Assembly (NCBI GenBank): GCA_973895155.1
Contig: OZ316899.1
Span: 5,084,001-5,148,000, forward strand
Origin: Marsupella aquatica
Taxonomy: Eukaryota; Marchantiophyta
Direction: 5' to 3'
Length of the DNA: 64,000 bases
Shown: positions 33,646 through 45,926 of the stretch, piece after piece
How positions within the stretch are numbered: position 1 is the stretch's first letter
How the letters are laid out: every line of letters starts with the position of its first letter
Translations under genes and position numbers: made by a program
The notes under the pieces: model-generated
The model's database searches: none
Told to the model about the DNA's origin: nothing
What the model saw: only the letters and a program-made list of their open reading frames with translations

Positions 33646-33879
33646 ATGGTGGCGAGCGTGACTATCACTAATGAAGAGGTAAAGGACAGAAATAGGAAAA
33701 AGAAGCTATCACACAAAAGGAAGGCAAAGGGTACAACAGCACGAATCGCAGAATGGTTACGATCATATGAAGAGACACGACGATTAACGGGAAAGAAATT
33801 AGATGAAACAAACAAGGAAGTGGTAAGGTACATAAATGAGCCGACATTGGGTTTAAAAACCTTAATCAAACCGTATTAG
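33646..33879 (+). CDS. Small basic ORF after G2 integrase
   Basis: This 77-residue frame lies 25 bp after the integrase stop. Its first half is strongly basic (RNRKKKLSHKRKAKG), followed by a helical acidic-basic segment. No family is recognised. It may be the end of the polyprotein or the start of the 3' ORF region shifted by an indel. Confidence 0.3.
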   Translation: MVASVTITNEEVKDRNRKKKLSHKRKAKGTTARIAEWLRSYEETRRLTGKKLDETNKEVVRYINEPTLGLKTLIKPY

Positions 33880-33909
33880 ATACATTCGATTACACTATCT
33901 AAAGAGGAT

Positions 33910-35355
33910 TTGTCTGAGATTTTTCACGTTAATGACTGGAGGTGTTTAGCGACCAATTGGCGGGAAGAAAGAAGAAAGTCGTTTCCCTATCAAGCGGTAG
34001 TTATAGGTTGCACAAACGGGTATACTTCAACATGGATAGCCACAAATACCGTACTCAAACACAATGCCATTCCCTGTATTGAGAATCACTTAACAAGGAA
34101 GTTGCATGTTTTGTTGAAAATGCACAGAAGTTGGGCGAAAGGAAAGAGGAGTGAGACCTTGACAACTATAAGAGTATTACTAAATCAGAGACCTTACTTA
34201 CGCCTAGCCAGGAAGTTGAGAGCAACAGCGGAGTGGAGTGGGCATCAGAGAGAGCTGAAGTTCAAGTGGACTAGAGTTGACGCTAATCATTATTCGTTAC
34301 CAGTGAAAATGAAGATGATCACGTTGAAGAGGTCAGGATCGTTTGGAGACGATAACCCCCGGAAGAAGTTGATAGTGGCTGAGTTATTGGAGACGCCAGC
34401 AATGGAAGGAAGTAACTCACAAGAAGATTTTGGTGCAGAAGCTATGGAACGCGAGGAAGGGGAGTGTTCCATAGGGATGGAAGAGACAGAGGGTTACGAA
34501 GAAGGGGAGAAATTGACTGAAGAACAAGAACCGGAGGAGCAAATACTGGAGGAAGCAACACCAATACATGAGGACCAGCCTGTAGACTTGCAGGAAGCGA
34601 TCCTACAACAAAAAATACTTTTAAGGGAAGGAAAGCGAGTCAAATCACAGGAAGGAGACAATGAAGAAGAATTAGGTGATATGGATGAGAAACTATTAAC
34701 GAGTAACAAGGAGAAACAAAAGGTGGAGGGATTGGAACCAGAGGCCGAGATAGAAGACTTGATCGAAGGAGCAAATGTAGATGTCGAGATTGTGGCAGTC
34801 AGCAAAGACACACCACCCAACGTTGAAACGGCAATTTCCAAGAGGTTAAGATTGAGGCAAGCCAAAACGATTAAGGGTAAAGCGCAGAGTCAAGTAAACA
34901 AATCAGAGGAAGAGGGAATTGAAGAGGAGTCTACAAAGGAAGAAGAGGAATTGGTTGCGAAGCGTGGAAACAAAAAGCAAGTAAAGAAAGATCGCAACAC
35001 GGGGAAGCATGTACTCAAGTTTGAAGGGATGGTACCACACATATTGGAGAACATGAGGAGCGATAGTCATAAATTGTTCTTGAGAAATCAAGGACTCGAA
35101 GAGTTTGTATACTCGGAATGGGCAACGACCACCGATCTGGGATCAAAAGATTACAACAAGTTCATAAACACATGGACGGCTTCAGGAAATCAGGGGCACG
35201 GCAGGGGAAAACCAATCAAGACTGACCAGGGAACTTTGCGAGAACTATTCAAGTTACCAACCAGAGGAGCCAAATTCAAGAAAAGGATGGGGAAAACATG
35301 GCAGTCGACTTCGTTCCCCCAACACAAAGAAGTAGATGATACCAGAGGCTACTAG
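33910..35355 (+). CDS. G2 extra 3' ORF, first part
   Basis: A 481-codon open frame lies after pol, the position of env or of the additional ORFs in some plant gypsy lineages. The middle is highly acidic (EEQEPEEQILEEATP) with basic patches usable as nuclear signals (KRLRLRQAK, KRGNKKQVKK). The end has a globular stretch with HKLFLRNQGLEEFVYSEW and GTLRELFKLPTRG. I see no signal peptide or membrane segment, so it does not look like an envelope protein. The LFLRNQGLEEFV part resembles GFMAGSGLETFVRLPW in G1 (43.8 kb). Function unknown. Confidence 0.5.
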   Translation: MSEIFHVNDWRCLATNWREERRKSFPYQAVVIGCTNGYTSTWIATNTVLKHNAIPCIENHLTRKLHVLLKMHRSWAKGKRSETLTTIRVLLNQRPYLRLARKLRATAEWSGHQRELKFKWTRVDANHYSLPVKMKMITLKRSGSFGDDNPRKKLIVAELLETPAMEGSNSQEDFGAEAMEREEGECSIGMEETEGYEEGEKLTEEQEPEEQILEEATPIHEDQPVDLQEAILQQKILLREGKRVKSQEGDNEEELGDMDEKLLTSNKEKQKVEGLEPEAEIEDLIEGANVDVEIVAVSKDTPPNVETAISKRLRLRQAKTIKGKAQSQVNKSEEEGIEEESTKEEEELVAKRGNKKQVKKDRNTGKHVLKFEGMVPHILENMRSDSHKLFLRNQGLEEFVYSEWATTTDLGSKDYNKFINTWTASGNQGHGRGKPIKTDQGTLRELFKLPTRGAKFKKRMGKTWQSTSFPQHKEVDDTRGY

Positions 35356-35400
35356 ACGCGACAGTGCACCGATGATAAGATCAAGGAAAGATTAGAGTTT

Positions 35401-36911
35401 GTGACTCATGCTTTGCACTGGAAGTGCCCAAGGTTGGAGTACCCACGGTTCATGATAAAGATCGTGGAGGAAGGCGATGGTAAACAAAAGAATTGGGCAT
35501 CATTTTTCCACGAGGGCCTTCATTCAGCACTTAAACAAGCGAAGAAACTTATCGCAACCAGAAGCTATCTACCAACAGAAATTGAGTCACATTTTCAGGT
35601 TCTAATCGGGGAGCAGCTAAAGAGGACGACCACACGGGTACAGAAGAGTAAACCTCGGCTAATGATGGAGAAACCAGGCACGACGGATGACCAAAAGCGC
35701 AAGAGTGCAGCTACATAAGAGGAAACAACCAAGGGTGGAGGAGGATCCCAAATGAAGCAACTTGGGAAAGGGAAGAAGCGAATCATAGAAGCAGCCAAAC
35801 ATAAATCAATGAAGGAAAACCAAGAGGAGAAGGAGGAAACATGGGGTAAATTCTTCAGTGATAGAAACCGGAGAGTAAAAGGTACAAACTTTGACAAAAG
35901 CAGTTCCGAGGCCATAGATGATACCGACATTAGATACGCAACGGAAACTTGTTCCACACCTGAGGTACAGACGGTACAAAGTGTAATTGGGATCAAGAAG
36001 CTGAGAGAAGAGATTGAAAACATTAGAAGAAGCAACATCTTCACCACCATGACGAGACAGATCATTCGGCAGGTAGCAATCTACCAAGGGATGAGCAACG
36101 CACTGGACCAACATTTCTGGAACGGTAGAGAACAGGAATTCATTGCAGCAAATGCAAAGGCAGAAGAGCTAGAGAAGAAAACATCGAAGAATCAGCAGAT
36201 TATGGAGAAGCTGTCAATGGAAGTAGAGAGACTACAAAAGAAAGAGGACAGCATTGCAACTATCGAACGAGGATGGAGGCATATATGAAGAAACTGCCAT
36301 GGAATCACTGGCAGAGTTTTTAGGCATGGGAACATTCCAAACGGGAGGCTTGATGGTAAACTACAGCGATTAGGGCAGCGATTGAAGCAGAGAAGATGGA
36401 GAACCGCAAAGCACAGTTGCAATCCAAAGCGAATGCGGAGTCCTTAAAAGAGGTTAAGAAATTACAGATGCAACTCAAGGATACAGTGGGTAAGCATCAA
36501 AAAGAAGCCAGCAAGTGGGAAAAAGAGCGAAAGGAAGTCAAGGAGATAAAGTTGAACTGGGAAGAATTAGATTCCCAACTCCGTCAAAACATGGGTACAA
36601 CTCTGCCAGCAGATGTAATGCTAGGGGTACACAAGGAAGCGTTCAACACCAAAATTGACCAATTGAGTAAGCAGTTGCACACAGTAAACAAGCGAATTGC
36701 AGAATTAGAAGCACAACTAGTGCAAGCGAAGGCTCAGCGACCAGGCAATGAAGGGAGAATGGAGGAAGTAGAACAGCTCAGGAATGAGAATGATCAGATT
36801 TCTCAGGAATTAGAGGATAAGGAACGGTGCATTCTAGACATGAAATCCAAAATCCGGAAGCTGAAGGCGCAAAATCGTACAACAGTAACCCCCAGCAAGA
36901 AAATGAGTTAG
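35401..36911 (+). pseudogene. G2 extra 3' ORF, coiled-coil part
   Basis: Open segments at 35401-35718, 35752-36288 and 36396-36911 follow in register changes. The last two are long charged helices with heptad spacing, for example KLREEIENIRRSN and ELEAQLVQAKAQ, and look like coiled coils. Stops and shifts at 35716-35718, 36288 and 36372 break them. Together with 33910-35355 they suggest an ancestral acidic, DNA- or particle-associated protein of nearly 1000 residues. G1 has the same arrangement after its integrase. Confidence 0.45.
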
Positions 36912-37028
36912 CAGTCAAGAATCAAAGGAGAAGAGTTACGGAAGCTGTGGAGCGAACAACAAACAACGAACAGGAAACGACGGTTGACGGAGTAGTAAAC
37001 GGATATCGAGGACGAATCCGTAAGTAAG

Positions 37029-37038
37029 TAAAGGAGAA
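37029..37038 (+). promoter_or_regulatory. G2 polypurine tract
   Basis: TAAAGGAGAA directly precedes the TG of the 3' LTR, where second-strand synthesis would start. It is short but in the correct place. Confidence 0.55.
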
Positions 37039-38983
37039 TGTAAACCAAGAAAATAATTAAGTAGAATTAGTGGAGAAACGTCAAGCGAAAGATAATAGAT
37101 CAAGTATTTAAGGGATCAGTGGCAGATAGAGATAGCTTAGTAAGATGGATGGGAGACTAACATTAGAAGGCACGACAATTTTTGCTATTTGGAGTAGTAC
37201 CGGATTAGGGTTTTGCTATGAAGGATGCGATACCAAGCTAGGAGACGGTAGAGATTGCGCTCTAGGGGTGAAAGCAAGACAATGAAGGCAAAGGGGAGAA
37301 GAACAATCCAACGTTTTCAGTAGGGATCGAGGCACTCATTTTTGCAAGCTCATAGGAGAGGGGAAGCCCATGTTTTGATTTATGATCCGCCTTAGGGAGG
37401 GAGACTGCCGAGTATGGAATGAAGCAGGGCAGTAGCTTTTCGGCATGAATGGTGAAACTTTTCAACAACAGTTGACTACTCAAGAAGTTGTTGAAGAATT
37501 TTGCAGGGGAGTCATGTCATCAAAGTGGAACCTAACGTTGGGACGAGAACTCGATCAACGACAACGTCACTGCGGGAGGCTAATCGCCGCTGAATGAGTA
37601 ATTGTTTTTTGGAACAGTAGTGAACCAGAAGATCCATTGAATGTCTATCATGTGACATCAGAATTGAGAAGCTTAACCATTGGCAGTTCAGAAACCATGA
37701 CTCCAACCACCAATCGCTTACAGAGATGTTCGATGCAGTAGTCTTAGTGGAACAGAGTATACCAACCGGAAACTACGGATTGCGGTTTAGTAACCGCAAA
37801 ATAGCAGTTTATTAACTGCTATGCAGTTATGTTCGATTAGTAAGTTAGATAACCATTTTTGTTAGTCGGACAGTTGGAAACCGATAATTTTGCCGGAAGA
37901 TAGTATTTAAGGCAGGCAAGAGCGTAGAATAGGGTGTCACTTTTGCAATTGGTAATCTGATTGAAAGGCGAAGCCAGACTTTCCTTAAGATGATCAGTAG
38001 ATCTGTTTAAGTGTTCCCTACTCAGATGTGAGTAGAATTTTTGATGTTGAGAAGTAAAGAAATCATTATGATACAACCTGATGAATTGTTCGTGGATGAG
38101 TACATTGTTGAGAGAGTCTACAGAAAGAGACGGTGATTGACTACGAGAGTAAGAATTGAAAGTGAAGGGATTTAGAAATTGAGGAGAGGGAAAATTAAAG
38201 AGAAGATTGAGTAAGACAATCAGAATTATAAAGAAAGTTGAATCTGTTAAAATTATAAACCAAGGATTAGACAGAAGTATGTTAAGACGGTCATAGTCCA
38301 ACCGCAGGAATGAATGAGGATTAATTCACTCAGAGTGAACACGTTGAGGAGTAACACCTTACGAAATCAATCCAACAGACAACTCATAAGCAGTGGAGTC
38401 TGGCTGAAGTGTGTGTGTTTCGAGAATGACAATCTAATTGTCATACACCTGCAGCATAACGGAGTAATCGTTGAATTGATATTCTACTTACGAATAGCCT
38501 TTCTTGATCTACTCCGTAGCATAAGTAATTGATCAAACTCCTGGTGGGAGCATCAATGAGACGATTGGATCTAATCAGATCACAATCACTGGAAGCATGA
38601 ATACTAGCAACAAAGATAGGAAGAATTCCTCACTAATTAGGCTCAAGCCAATTGAACTGTGGATCTGTTCGATTGGTTTGCATCTAATTACTCGTCGGTT
38701 AAGGGAAGAGAGTATTCCAATTTGTATTTTTACTTATCGTGAGGGGTGTGGATTTATAGAAATTGTATAGAGGGAAGGATTAGTATTAACTGAGTTGATT
38801 GTACCCAGGAAGTGGAAAGAAGAAGTAGACATCAAAGAACATTCAGCGGAAATTACATGTTCATAATATGAAAACGATTTACTAGATTACCCTGTTGTTG
38901 GACGAGTAATCGGTTAATACAAACGCGAATGAATAGAGAAGGGTTAAGTTGAGTTAATCGTAGGGAAGAATTAGTGTTTAACA
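37039..38983 (+). repeat. G2 3' LTR
   Basis: 1945 bp, TGTAAACC to GTTTAACA, followed by the GCTAC duplication. It differs from the 5' LTR by scattered substitutions and single-base indels, so the insertion is not recent. Confidence 0.92.
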
Positions 38984-39350
38984 GCTACGTGTACCCATTG
39001 ATGGAGGATCAGGGGTATGTATTATGATTGATTCAACCGCAATTGGATGGGGGTTAACACCAGAGAGTACTGGAAGAGTGTTAAATATGGCCAATGCCTA
39101 TCAGGTCATTCCCACGGGAGTCCTCACCGGCATCAAAACTGAAATCGGAGGAGTCTTGTTCAATATGATCAACTATGTGGTAATGAGGCCGGTGAACCCC
39201 ACATCATTTTGGGTACTGGTTGGCAGGCAGTGGCTCTTTATAGCCAGGGTGATCGAAGATTGGGGGAAGAAAGAATTTACCTTTGGGACCCCATCTATCA
39301 TGATATCCTGGGACATCAAGGATGACGAGGTAAAGGTATCCGAGACATAG
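38984..39350 (+). pseudogene. G1 aspartic protease
   Basis: With the target duplication removed, the frame from 20066 continues here as VPIDGGSGVCIMIDS, the protease active-site region with IDGGSG. G2 therefore landed in the active-site coding sequence. Later blocks are IGGVLFNMINYVVM, FWVLVGRQWLFIA (usual ILLGRPWL) and KKEFTFGTPS. The frame ends at TAG 39348-39350. Protease would process Gag-Pol. Confidence 0.65.
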
Positions 39351-40108
39351 ACTAATATGACAGTGGGTTAGAATCCGCCAATGACGTACGATGGTTAGAA
39401 TGCCTCTTAGACCTAACCAAAGAGAGTATCTTTGGACCAGATGTACCCCCCAGTGGACTCTGGCAGGAACCAATAGAGAGTAGTAGGGAGGAAGAAAAGG
39501 ATGAAAACGCCGAGGACTACTTTGCCATTGAGTCTACCTTTTTAGTTTCAAAATTCCGGAGGAATCACTGGGAGACAATCATGTAGATACATTGACGGAT
39601 GGGGGAGACGCACCTTGAGTATTGGATTTTCAACAGACGTTGTGGCAGGGCCGACAGGTTAATTGGCAACCAATTAACTTCCAAGACTCCAGCTTATAGG
39701 CCAATCACCAGGGCAGAACAAATAGAAGCACTAATGGAAGCTGGGCGAGCACAACGGCAACAACAGAAGGGAGCAAGAAGGGAGGAAGTTAAGCCGGAGC
39801 AGGATCCAAAGGAAGAAACGACATCTCAACCGCCAAATCTGTGACCGACCATGATGGAAGAGGGCACGTCCTCAGATAACAAAGAACTGAAGTCAATAGA
39901 CTTGACTAGCAGCGCCAAGATACCAGTTTATGGTGGGATGAGACTCAAGAGGTTGGAAGCCAAGCTTGACCCAAATTTGAAAAAACAGATCAACATGATC
40001 CAAGCACGGCAATACAAGAAGATCGATATAGGAGAAGGCAGGGAACTAAACTTGGGCAGGAATTTGGCACCAGAGCTTGAGAAGGAGATCAGTGAATTTA
40101 CTAGTTGA
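39351..40108 (+). pseudogene. G1 linker between protease and reverse transcriptase
   Basis: Open pieces at 39599-39844 and 39851-40108 encode acidic/basic linker sequence (RAEQIEALMEAGRAQRQQ) and the pre-RT segment (KKIDIGEGRELNLGRNLAPE, typical of the region before the RT fingers). Frame breaks at 39598 and 40106. No catalytic motif. Confidence 0.45.
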
Positions 40109-40800
40109 CTTTTAGGACGTGTTTGCATGGAGCCACCAAGATCCTAAGGGAGTAGACCCCAAATTAGGAGAGCACCGAATTGATCTGATGCTAGGAGCCA
40201 AGTCTCTTAGGTAGACAATTAGAAGGATGAATCCTAAGTATTCCCTGATGGTCAAAGCATAGATTGACAAACTAGTGGAAGCAGGATTCATCACCCTAGT
40301 CCTACATTCAGACTGGGTGTCCCCAGTTGTAACTGTTCCCAAGAAGGTTGGACCAGATGGGAAGCCCAGGATACGGGTTTGTCAGGATTACAGGAAGTTG
40401 AATGAAGCCACATTAAAGGATCACTTCCCTCTACCCTTCACTGATATGGTTCTAGACATGGTAGCAAGTCATGAATTATACTCATTCATGGAAGGGTACT
40501 TTGGTTATAACCAAATCAGGATTAGGCAATAGAACCAGATCAAGAGTGCCTTCATCACGGAATGGGGAATTTACGTCTTCAATCGTATGCCGTTTGGCCT
40601 CTGTAATGCGCTAGCAATGTTCCAAAGGTTGATGGTGAACATTTTTCATGACTACCTGAGAAAGTTCATGGAGATTTTCATTGACGATTTTGCAGTGTTT
40701 GGGAAACCATCGAAACATGCTAAATACCTCAAGAAGACTTTCATGAGATGTAGGGAGGTGGGCCTCAAATTACACCCTGAATAAATGTTTCTTTGGAGTA
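40109..40800 (+). pseudogene. G1 reverse transcriptase
   Basis: RT motifs in order: SDWVSPVVTVPKKVG, RVCQDYRKLNEATLKD, LYSFMEGYFGYNQIRI, FNRMPFGLCNALAMFQR and IFIDDFAVFG (catalytic DD). A TAG at 40530-40532 follows IRIRQ. TAG codons before the first block and a shift at the PEKCFFG position (near 40783, one extra T) also break it. The polymerase would copy element RNA in the particle. Confidence 0.75.
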
Positions 40801-41520
40801 ACGGAGGGGGTGCTACTCGGTCACAAGGTATCAAAGAAAGGTATTGAGATTGACAAGGGCAAACTTGCAGTATGGCTGGATATGCAACCTAAGAACATAA
40901 AGGATGTTCAATCCTTCTTGGGATGCATTGGCTATTATCGTAGATTCATCAAAGATTTTGCCAAACTAGCATTACCCTTGACAAATATGCTCAAAGTAGG
41001 AGCAGACTTTGAACCCACACCAGAGAGAGTGACAGCAGTAATTGAATTGAAACAAATGCTAGTTGAGGCCCCAATCATGATAGCTCCAGACTGGAACAAG
41101 GAATTTCATGTCTTTGTAGATGTTTCAGGCTTCTGTATCGGTTCAGTACTAAGTCAATTGGATGAGAAAGGAAGGGATCATCCCATATACTATGTGAGCC
41201 GCCAGCTTGCCGATGCCGAGAGAAATTACTCAACCACAGAAAGGGAAGCTTTAGGAGTCATTTACTCTTGCAAAAAGTTTAGGCATTATCTACTAGGTTA
41301 TAAGGTAATCTTTCATACCGATCATGAAAGTTTAAAGTACCTAGTGAATAAACCAGATCTTACGGGCAGAGTGGCAAGATGGATACTACTATTATAGGAA
41401 TTTGACTATGAGTTAAAAATCAAGCCGGGGAAACTCATGCCAATGCCAACTTCTTTTCAAGAATTGCAGGAGAACCACCTACGGATTGCATCGACGACCA
41501 ATTTCCAGACGAAGAGCTAT
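40801..41520 (+). pseudogene. G1 RNase H region
   Basis: LLGHKVSKKGIEID closes the RT thumb. SFLGCIGYYRRFIKDFAKLA is the connection motif, intact here. RNase H has FHVFVDVSGFCIGSVL (first Asp region), YSTTEREALGVIYSCKKFRHYL and FHTDHESLKYLV. The frame stops at TAG 41395-41397 within LLL-Q-EFD, where Gln is the usual residue. It would degrade RNA in the RNA:DNA hybrid. Confidence 0.75.
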
Positions 41521-41525
41521 TCATA

Positions 41526-42780
41526 GTGGAAGTTACAAATACCTGGTACCCCAATATATTACGATTTCTCAGTACATCAAGGTTACAAGTAGGGGTAAGC
41601 CAAGAACACGCCACAGTTTTTTTACGGAAGGTCAGGCAGTATCAGTGCATTAAAGGCATCTTACACAAGCATGGAGTCAATGGAAAAATTCAAAGGTGTT
41701 TGGAACAGGGTGAAGTGAAGAGGGTCTTACAGGCTATGCATGGAGAAGAGGCCGGGGGACATTTTGCACCAGTAACCACGTCTAAAAAAAAATTAGATGT
41801 CGGCTACTGGTGGCCGACCCTACATAAGGATGTACACCAGTTCATCAAGCAATGTGATCCTTGCCAGAGAGCGGGAGGGCCAAGGGCAGCCACTAGACAT
41901 CCACTACACCCCATTCTACCTTTGGCCCATTTGAGAAGTGGGGTATTGATTACATTGGGCCCCTGAAACCCATAACTCATCCTCGAAGAAACAAATACAT
42001 CATCTTGGCTACGGATTATGCAACTAAGTGGGTGGAGGCCAGGCCAACGACAAAAGACGATGCAGTCACCATGGCTCAGTTTATGTATGAGCAAATCTTT
42101 ACAAGGTATGGAGCACCCCTAGAATTAGTAAGTGATAGAGGAACTCATTTCTTGAATGATATAGTCAACCGTTTAAATGAGCAATACCTAGTACGTCATC
42201 GGCCTACCACCCCTTACCACCCAAAGGCAAATGGGCTAACCAAACAAGCAAATGGCATCATGGGTAAGATCTTAAACAAAATTGATTGGGATGACAATGA
42301 AATTGTTTGCTGCTGTCTTTGCTTACAATTTAGCCTACAAATCCACCACAGGCCATACACCCTTCTTTTTAACTTTTGGACAGGAAGCCTTAGTACCCAT
42401 ACAACTTGAGATTCCTACATTTCAGGTTACAATTAAGGAAAGATCATCAGAGGAAGAAAGCTTAATAGAGCAAGAATATAAACTAGAAGCCTTAGAGGAG
42501 GAAAGAATGATTTCCGCAAAAAGAGTATAACATAGGCAGAATACCATGAAGCAACAATACGACAAAGGGTTGAAACCAGTTAGTATTGAGACCGGAGACC
42601 TAGTATTACTCTATGACACTTGGTATAGTAAATTCCCAGGTAAACTTTACACTCGATGGCTAGGGCCCTTTAGGGTAAACATGAAGTTCTCCAACGGCTC
42701 TGTCAAGCTGGCTAACATCACAGGGTAGGTATACCCAGTTCGCATACATTACGACAGCCTAAAAAGATACTACATGGATG
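41526..42780 (+). pseudogene. G1 integrase
   Basis: The zinc domain has HGEEAGGHFAPV and CDPCQRAGG. The core resumes in other frames: YITLGP-type at 41950 (usual DYIGP), ILATDYATKWVEARP at 42001, VSDRGTHFLNDIV with the second Asp at 42130, then ANGLTKQANG where the catalytic Glu motif N-G-x-x-E is expected and Thr-Lys is found. The C-terminal part (42546-42728) has DLVLLYDTW and TRWLGPFRV, a GPF/Y-type module. Several shifts make it inactive. Confidence 0.65.
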
Positions 42781-43095
42781 AAGATAAAGTTGTTCACGAG
42801 GACGCTTCACAATTAAGTGGGGAGCTATGTGATGCCTATCCAGGAATCACTAGGCCATATTAGGAGTAAAAATAGGAGGGTATACAATAAACCATTAGTA
42901 CGAGGGCAGAAAACCAGGGAAAACCATAAACAATTAAGGGCATACATGGAACCGGAGCCAAGGCCGAAAGAGGAGTAACGGTCACTAGGTCAAGATTAGG
43001 GTTAAGGCACGTAACCCTGGCGGCTGCCGGTAATCAATACCAAGACATACAGCGCAGGCCGAAAGGAAGGGGGGGTAAGTCAAGGCAACCCAGGA
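42781..43095 (+). other. G1 spacer between integrase and 3' ORF
   Basis: Purine-rich sequence with short open pieces. No recognised motif. Confidence 0.4.
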
Positions 43096-45320
43096 GTGAC
43101 GGCTCACATTCGCACCTCGAGCAAGCAGAGTGCAAGCAGAAGCCAACAACTGTCAGTTGCGGAGGAGAACACGGGGGGCATAAGCAGCTACCGAGCAATG
43201 CGAGAGAAGGGAATGAGCAACATCAATCAAACAACACATTTTTGGGGATGCTTGTTCGAATGGGCAAGTGAGTACGTCGGGACTTACGAGGAGGAAGAAT
43301 CAATAAGAGCAGCCTGCGAGCGACAGAAACTTGCTCGACTGTGGGAATTGCAGAAGACGGCCTTCTTAGGAGGAGAATTCATCAAGGCTGAATTCCTGTG
43401 GATACCTACTGGCGACAAGCTTGACAACCTTCTAATTTGAGACAACAAAATTGTCAGCATCGAACAAGCCATCAACAATTGCAACAACAAACATTGGGAC
43501 CTGAAAGGTTGCATGGTGGCGTGGACGAAAGCAACAGTGTTGGGAGAATCGTCAAGTGCGACTAAAATGAAGAGGAAAATGGCCAACAATGAAGAAAACA
43601 CACCGTCCAAGAGGATGAGGTTGGCAGTATCAAGGAAGCTAGCCGAACAAGGGAGGAAAAGAGAGGAGGAAGCCAAGGAACAAGAAGTCGACCCAGTCAA
43701 TGCCGTCCCTACCCAAGATGACACCTGGAAGGGCTGGGCAACAATAATACCACTGGCAGGGCAGCTACATTTTGCACGAGAAGAGGATGCATGCTTTACA
43801 GCCATGCAAACCAAGAAGTACCAGGGCTTCATGGCCGGATCAGGCTTGGAGACCTTTGTAAGACTACCATGGCTGAAAAGGGAAGTGTCAGAATCAAACT
43901 TGTTTGGTTATCACATGCCGTTGGTATGCCGGTATGCCTGGAGTCAAATCTTTGCCCCGATCATTCCTCTGTAGGCTAGAGCGCCAAAAGAGGAATCAAA
44001 ACCAAGGCCGGCAGCAAAGCAACCCAACCCGCCCGACACCCTCATGATAGCTCAGGTCTTTCGATAGGTGCCGGAAGCCGGGCCGATGCAACAACCGGCC
44101 ATGCAGAGCCTCCTGCACATATTGAACAAGGAGAAGGCGGCTCTAGCACCAGAGGCAACAGTAGCAGGCACCAAAAGAGCCGCTAGAGGAGAACCCATGG
44201 CCGGGGCCATAAAACCAAGTAGGCCAGAAAACAAGCCAGGGGTGCGGATGTATGTAGGAGCCTCTAGTGAAGAATCAGAGGAATTGGAACCCAGGGTTCC
44301 CAGTCCTGAAAAGGAGTGTGGAAGTCAGGTGCGAGAGCCAAAAGGGCAAGCCGCACGCATGTATAATCCCCGGCAGGAGGCCAGGTTTACGGCTAGTCCT
44401 AGAGAGGACAAGCAGGCACCAGGATGCCCGAAGGCCGGGGAATACGTGGAGGAATACCATGAGGACTTGGGTTACGGGTCGGATCGCTCGGTACTAGGGG
44501 TGCAGACCTGCGGCTGTTTTATCCCCAGACTACCAAGAGTGGTGCGTGGGGATCCACAATAGTAGAGGAGCCCGGAGTCTTCCCCACCGGACGCACCTCA
44601 ACCAATTTTTTATGGAAGACAACACGCCGATCAGGAGTTGCAGTAGCAATTCAATGACCTCGAGGAAGCAACCCTGGCCAAGGAGAAGGACTTGCCAGGC
44701 GATGGATGGCCGGAGGACATTTGGCAACTGGCAGGGACTCAAGCCGGGCCTTTGCCCACGTTTGAGGAGATATGGAGGGCGGCTTGGGAAAGAAGGCCAC
44801 ATTGGGAGATGCCAACATCTCCTAACCACTCCACCTATGCATGTTCCAAAGCCCTGGAATATGGGAGGATGTGCGAGCTCCTCGCCCTTGGCATCTTTGG
44901 GGACGAGTTAGAGAGGGGAGCCTTCATCCATAAGGAGATGTTGGAGAAAATCCAATTGGAGGACGCATTGGCCTTGGAGAGGATGAAGAAGGAGGAAGTC
45001 ATCCGACGGCTAAGAGAGAAGGAAGCCAAGGCCGGAGAGTTAAAGGTGGCCAAGCAGGCCCAGGACGAGCTTTGAGTTAGGAAGCATGAAATAAGTATCA
45101 TGCAGGGGCAACTAGCCCAGACTCAAGAAGACTTGGCCGAAGCCCTCAAGGAAAAGGAGAAGTGGAAGTAGGAGCTGAAGAAGGTAAAGGCAGCTCACAC
45201 AACGACCTGCAACAGAGCCATGATCGAGGCCCAGAGGAAGGAGCGGGCACTGAAGGATGAAATCAAAGGATGCCGCAAGGCCATTCAGCAGAAACAAGCC
45301 AAACTTGATGAGACCTATAG
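43096..45320 (+). pseudogene. G1 extra 3' ORF, part before element B
   Basis: Open segments encode a protein in the same post-integrase position as the G2 3' ORF. Features in order: a Trp-rich start (THFWGCLFEWASEYVG), a basic patch usable as a nuclear signal (KMKRKMANN and PSKRMRLAV), a globular segment with KYQGFMAGSGLETFVRLPW, a Pro/Gly/Glu-rich middle, and from 44692 a long charged helix (EKIQLEDALALERMKKEEV) that looks like a coiled coil. Element B interrupts the coiled coil at 45320. Stops at 43438, 43972 and 45073 break the frame. No membrane segment is seen. Function unknown. Confidence 0.5.
45317..45320. other. Target-site duplication of element B, left copy (ATAG)
   Basis: ATAG before the left inverted repeat recurs at 58192-58195 after the right one. 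One copy fits the rejoined G1 coding sequence (DETYRGIDK). Confidence 0.75.
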
Positions 45321-45346
45321 ATCAGCCTATTCATTAAAAGTGTATT
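45321..45346 (+). repeat. Element B left terminal inverted repeat
   Basis: ATCAGCCTATTC, one variable base, then TTAAAAGTGTATT. It matches the reverse complement of 58166-58191 except at the variable base (A here, C there). Confidence 0.88.
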
Positions 45347-45690
45347 ATTATTTGATTTATATACATTTGGGCAATGAAAAGTGTACTTTTGGGCTTGAAA
45401 AAGTGTACATTTGGCCAATGAAAAGTGTACATTTGGGGATAGAAAAATGTACAATTGGCCTAAAGAGTGTATATTTGGGCAATGAAAAGTGTATATTTGA
45501 ACATCAAAATAGGTACATTTGGCTTTAAAAGTGTACATTTGAGTACATTTGGCCTAGAAAGTGTACATTTGAGTGAAAAAAACATACATTTGGCTTAAAA
45601 AGTGTACATTTAAGTGCATTTGGTCTAGAAAGTGTAGCATTGAGTGCAACAAAGTGTACATTTGGCCTAAAAAGTGTACCAACTCTTATT
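45338..45690 (+). repeat. Left subterminal array of AAAGTGTACATTTGG
   Basis: About 15 copies or variants of AAAAGTGTACATTTGG, often followed by GCCTAA or GCAATG, separated by a few bases. The core TGTACA is palindromic. Subterminal arrays usually bind the transposase. The same word in the same orientation fills the right end (58055-58145). Confidence 0.85.
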
Positions 45691-45926
45691 ATAATCATTT
45701 AAAAGAAAGGAATGAATAGAAAAATATTTTTAATTATGCAAAAAAAACAAACATTCATATTCATAACGATCAAAAGTTTAGAAAATGAGGAGATAGTATG
45801 ACTAACACTCAATGGCATGGTCTCACATTAAAACTATTAAAATAGTAAATAACTAGTAGGTACTTGTTACTATCTAAGTAACTATCTATTTAATAATTAT
45901 TATAGCTTCGCAAGTAACAACTAAGT

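Larger units (their letters stand above)
20072..38983 (+). mobile_element. Ty3/gypsy retrotransposon G2, 18.9 kb with nested insert
   Basis: Paired LTRs (20072-22015 and 37039-38983) and a 5-bp target duplication define a complete insertion. Inside are a tRNA-type primer site, a long leader, gag, protease, RT/RNase H, integrase, an extra 3' ORF region with coiled coils, and a purine-rich tract. A 3.36-kb short-LTR element splits the integrase at its catalytic-core start. Several in-frame TAG/TGA codons show that it is defective. Integrase after RNase H fixes the class as Ty3/gypsy. Confidence 0.9.
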